Assembly: GCA_016763115.1 (NCBI GenBank)
Contig: JAESUL010000312.1
Location: forward strand, 1-6,520
Source of the DNA: Phycisphaerales bacterium
GTDB lineage: Bacteria > Planctomycetota > Phycisphaerae > Phycisphaerales > UBA1924
Length of the DNA stretch: 6,520 nt
Direction: 5' to 3'
Under the pieces are notes generated by a model that was given only the letters and a program-made list of their open reading frames with translations, had not been told where the DNA came from and ran no database searches. Position 1 is the first letter of the stretch, and every line of letters begins with the position of its first letter. Both the position numbers and the translations under genes were made by a program. Shown here one piece after another: positions 5,401 to 6,520 of the stretch.

Positions 5401-6520
5401 GGTCTTGGTCCGCGGAGGCACCGCCGGGCCAAATCACGAGCCAGTTAGCACTCGGCGTATCCCAAAGAAGATCATCCCCATCGATATTCACAGTCGATTC
5501 GATCACCGCAACCTGGCGTGAGAGATCGTCGTACACGGTCTTAGTCTTTTTGTCCTCGGGGTCAAACTGTTCATCCACGCGCCCCCACTCATCGAAGCCG
5601 ATCGAACTGATCAACGCGCTGCTTGTTGCGCGAGTGGTGTCAAAGGGCACTGTTGGCGCAGCGGTCCCGGCGGCGAAGCTGGCGGTGTTGGTCCCGTAGT
5701 TAAGCGTCACCACCGAGCGACCCGCATCGTCATAGGCATAGCCCATGTAGGTCGCCACGCTGTTGGTGCCATCAAGCACCCCGGCAACCTCGGCCCCGCC
5801 GCTCTCGTCCGCATCATGCAAGCGGGCACGATTGGTGACCAACTCTGCGCTCCACGCTCCACGCACACCATTGGGAATATAACTGTACTCCACTTGGGAG
5901 ATGACATGATCATCAGCGACGCTCGAAGCATCAGCGAATGAACCCGCACCAGGCAACGCATCGCCAAACCGATCGCTCTGGTACACGACGCTCGGCCGGT
6001 CCAACGCGTCATACACCATCTTGGTGGCTGGTCCATTGGGGGCCCAAGTCGCAATGGTCAGCCCTTCTTCATCAAACCACCGGTTGGTCTCAAGGAACTC
6101 GGGCGTGTTCTGCGTCGGATCAATCGCCGTCCGAGTGCGGTACACCATGCCACGGTTGTTGTAGAGAGTTTGCGTATAGGTAGACCGATCCTCCGATGCT
6201 GTATCGGGCTCAGCGGGGGTCGAGCCCGAGAACGCCGTCCATCGCGCCTGTTCGACCACACGGTTGAGGTTGTCATACGCGTAGCTCATGTGCGGGGCTT
6301 CAGGATTCTCCTGCCCGATCTCGCGGTCACGGTAATCAAACCACATCTTGGTGACGCGGGTACTCCCCTCACCATCGAATCGCTCAGAATGGGTCACCGT
6401 GCCGTTGCCGACACCCTGCGTGGCGTCCTGCTGGCTGTCGTAATAGATTTTCGATACCAGGCTGAGACTCAGCTGCTCAGAGTCATATGCACCTTGAAAA
6501 ACCGATAGCTTCCGGTCAAA
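2459..6520 (-). CDS. Rhs / YD-repeat protein with variable C-terminal tip (5' end outside window)
   Basis: The frame is open to the right edge: 1353 codons are visible and the start lies beyond 6520. The GTG at 6397 is internal, because the 41 codons upstream read as ordinary repeat sequence (KIYYDSQQDATQG). Residues below count from the first visible codon. Residues 1 to about 930 are YD repeats, which in this family build a large beta-shell around the tip: YDNLNR, YDALDR, YDDLSR, HDVLGR, FDGHGR, YDTLDR, YDAAGN. GARYIDDAV and TPYG follow, then a dockerin-like insert (about 986-1047), the core motif YDPGMGRWLEREP...DPHGL (1098-1136) and a 217-residue tip (1137-1353). In known Rhs toxins the tip is cut off after the DPxGL region and delivered to a target cell or used at the cell surface. 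The delivery route cannot be judged because the N-terminus is missing. The downstream gene is 15 bp away. Assignment to the Rhs family is firm; a toxic function is inferred. Confidence 0.93.
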   Translation of the reverse strand, partial: FDRKLSVFQGAYDSEQLSLSLVSKIYYDSQQDATQGVGNGTVTHSERFDGEGSTRVTKMWFDYRDREIGQENPEAPHMSYAYDNLNRVVEQARWTAFSGSTPAEPDTASEDRSTYTQTLYNNRGMVYRTRTAIDPTQNTPEFLETNRWFDEEGLTIATWAPNGPATKMVYDALDRPSVVYQSDRFGDALPGAGSFADASSVADDHVISQVEYSYIPNGVRGAWSAELVTNRARLHDADESGGAEVAGVLDGTNSVATYMGYAYDDAGRSVVTLNYGTNTASFAAGTAAPTVPFDTTRATSSALISSIGFDEWGRVDEQFDPEDKKTKTVYDDLSRQVAVIESTVNIDGDDLLWDTPSANWLVIWPGGASADQDRVTTFTYDGNSNVIKRTAQLNTGDQQVTKYVYGTTPGSSGTPMDTLVGSSSLLSKVHYPNEGTGLADTSAEYTVAYAYNRLGELRGVTDQNGTIHEYTHDVLGRVTADTVTNFGTNIDTRVESITAAFDGHGRLLRVESLDSTPSVVNGVEFEYTPLHQVSKLHQNAFGVATSGEAIEYAYANAAPSAVGNNYTRLSAVRYPSQAGSATDSVQLDYTGVINNRISRLNGMDVPGWSPSADDLVRYTYLGMSTAVKVNYPSAVMGLDYTKASDVTDPTDSYPGFDQYGRVVWHAWVNDGFQAHPTNVNVPDRTPLLGRHYEYDVVSNRTRDWDGRPGAVPADRDWRYEYDTLDRLETAYRGQHTPGQANNWVASVDSQSWDLDMLGNWEGITTDLSGDGLFGSGDKTEGRTHNLANEILTRTGEPGSGPTLPGGNPTAEVMVPSYDAAGNLWKNSGGANSGMKYYHDAWNRLVRIERIASGPDFAILENEFNGLNWRIVRRMDTSNAAYDGIDEGRRYFFNHSWQMIEEHVDAEYGGTYARDYSSQQFWGARYIDDAVAKRIDRDDDGIWNELDVDNLHYLTDVMFSTRVLVNRSGFVQDRLDYTPYGVAMYRAGADVNGVGGVNVQDYFAYLNSANNNLAPGDAGYTPFADLNGDGVYDIGDQTEIVSGLTPVGNGLADGWLSDPTAYATRGTDNSIGYDGYMFDLAGGTYANANGLYMQRHRVYDPGMGRWLEREPNGEMDKSTLYGYVGQRPVFYIDPHGLNAVNPLDKSDCDTFKTAISIQRSTPSAGIGITVSASFEVAGELEYQRCKTCCGGGVSGVEHTLKVHASATGSITVTAGISIDFRMTDRLLVSGYLGIQGEGRATINLGGGEVSWTDCENSGLESSIILCGQGEIGFEARGGMMIDIRVGWFQYQTGAEAYARSNTPFGICLECNTSGCKILPDRSGFGSTSAYVGFNVCAFGGCWNREYYLGTFGGT
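2462..3112 (-). other. Rhs C-terminal tip: cysteine- and glycine-rich, unrecognised effector domain
   Basis: This segment codes for the 217 residues after DPHGL. It has 11 cysteines, including RCKTCC, GICLEC and NVCAFGGC, and many alternating polar/small strands such as GSITVTAGISIDF and GQGEIGFEARGG. There is no hydrophobic helix and no visible nuclease, deaminase or ADP-ribosylating motif. A disulfide-stabilised, beta-rich domain acting outside the cytoplasm fits what is seen. A pore-former or adhesin would be compatible with a membrane-protein partner, but neither is shown. G+C falls to about 42-45% in sampled lines, against 60-72% in lines sampled from the core and repeats. Confidence 0.6.
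3113..3229 (-). other. Rhs-associated core motif (YDPGMGRWLEREP ... DPHGL)
   Basis: Residues 1098-1136 of the visible protein match the conserved motif that closes the Rhs shell: YDP..GRWL..EP, then LYGYVGQRP, then DPHGL. In studied Rhs toxins autoproteolysis takes place at or just after this motif and frees the tip. The base composition changes inside this motif, between about 3120 and 3190, so the exchange point of the tip may lie within its last third. Confidence 0.85.
3380..3565 (-). other. Dockerin-like calcium-loop pair inserted in the Rhs protein
   Basis: Residues about 986-1047 hold two 12-residue loops of the dockerin/EF-hand type, DVNGVGGVNVQD (989-1000, with Val instead of Asp at position 5) and DLNGDGVYDIGD (1024-1035, complete), each followed by a helix-like stretch (FAYLNSAN, TEIVSGL). 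The pair sits between TPYG and the core motif. I associate such inserts with planctomycete Rhs proteins. Calcium could stabilise the shell near the cleavage site. A cellulosome role is unlikely, because dockerins for scaffolds usually stand at protein ends. Confidence 0.7.

Overview
The window looks like an accessory region of a bacterial chromosome, most likely from a planctomycete (Phycisphaerae-like) or a close relative. This rests on style rather than on a marker gene: the large YD-repeat (Rhs) protein carries a dockerin-like calcium-loop insert between its 'TPYG' motif and its core motif, and has 'GARYIDDAV'-type and 'GRWLEREP'-type sequences, a combination I associate with planctomycete Rhs proteins. 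No rRNA, tRNA or housekeeping gene is present to confirm it.

Layout. Bases 1-260 are non-coding and hold three degenerate copies of a CAGGGA...TCAG repeat. From about 261 to 1542 (or 1636) lies an insertion-sequence-like element. It has one plus-strand gene (301-1353) for a 350-residue DDE transposase/integrase with all three acidic residues in place, and matching short inverted repeats at 261-281 and 1522-1542. Bases 1354-1765 are a gene-free, repeat-rich stretch: a 9-bp hairpin just after the transposase, a tandem duplication of a unit of about 93 bp that carries the right-end repeat twice, and a third copy of its TTTCTGCCCTCTCCG submotif.

The rest (1766-6520) is one minus-strand operon, read from right to left. 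A giant Rhs/YD-repeat protein enters from beyond the right edge (1353 codons visible, true start outside the window) and ends at 2459. After 15 bp, with a ribosome binding site overlapping the Rhs stop codon, comes a 225-residue protein with two membrane helices (1766-2443). The Rhs protein has the architecture of a polymorphic toxin: YD repeats, calcium-loop insert, core motif ending in DPHGL, then a 217-residue cysteine- and glycine-rich tip unlike any toxin domain I recognise. The DNA coding for the tip and for the downstream gene is clearly poorer in G+C than the DNA coding for the YD repeats, as expected if tip and partner were acquired together.

The most interesting proposal is therefore a possible undescribed toxin-immunity pair: the Rhs tip (2462-3112) as effector and the membrane protein (1766-2443) as its immunity protein. 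This is inferred from position, coupling and composition. No catalytic motif is visible. The transposase gene and the Rhs operon converge on the repeat-rich stretch, which may be where modules have been exchanged.
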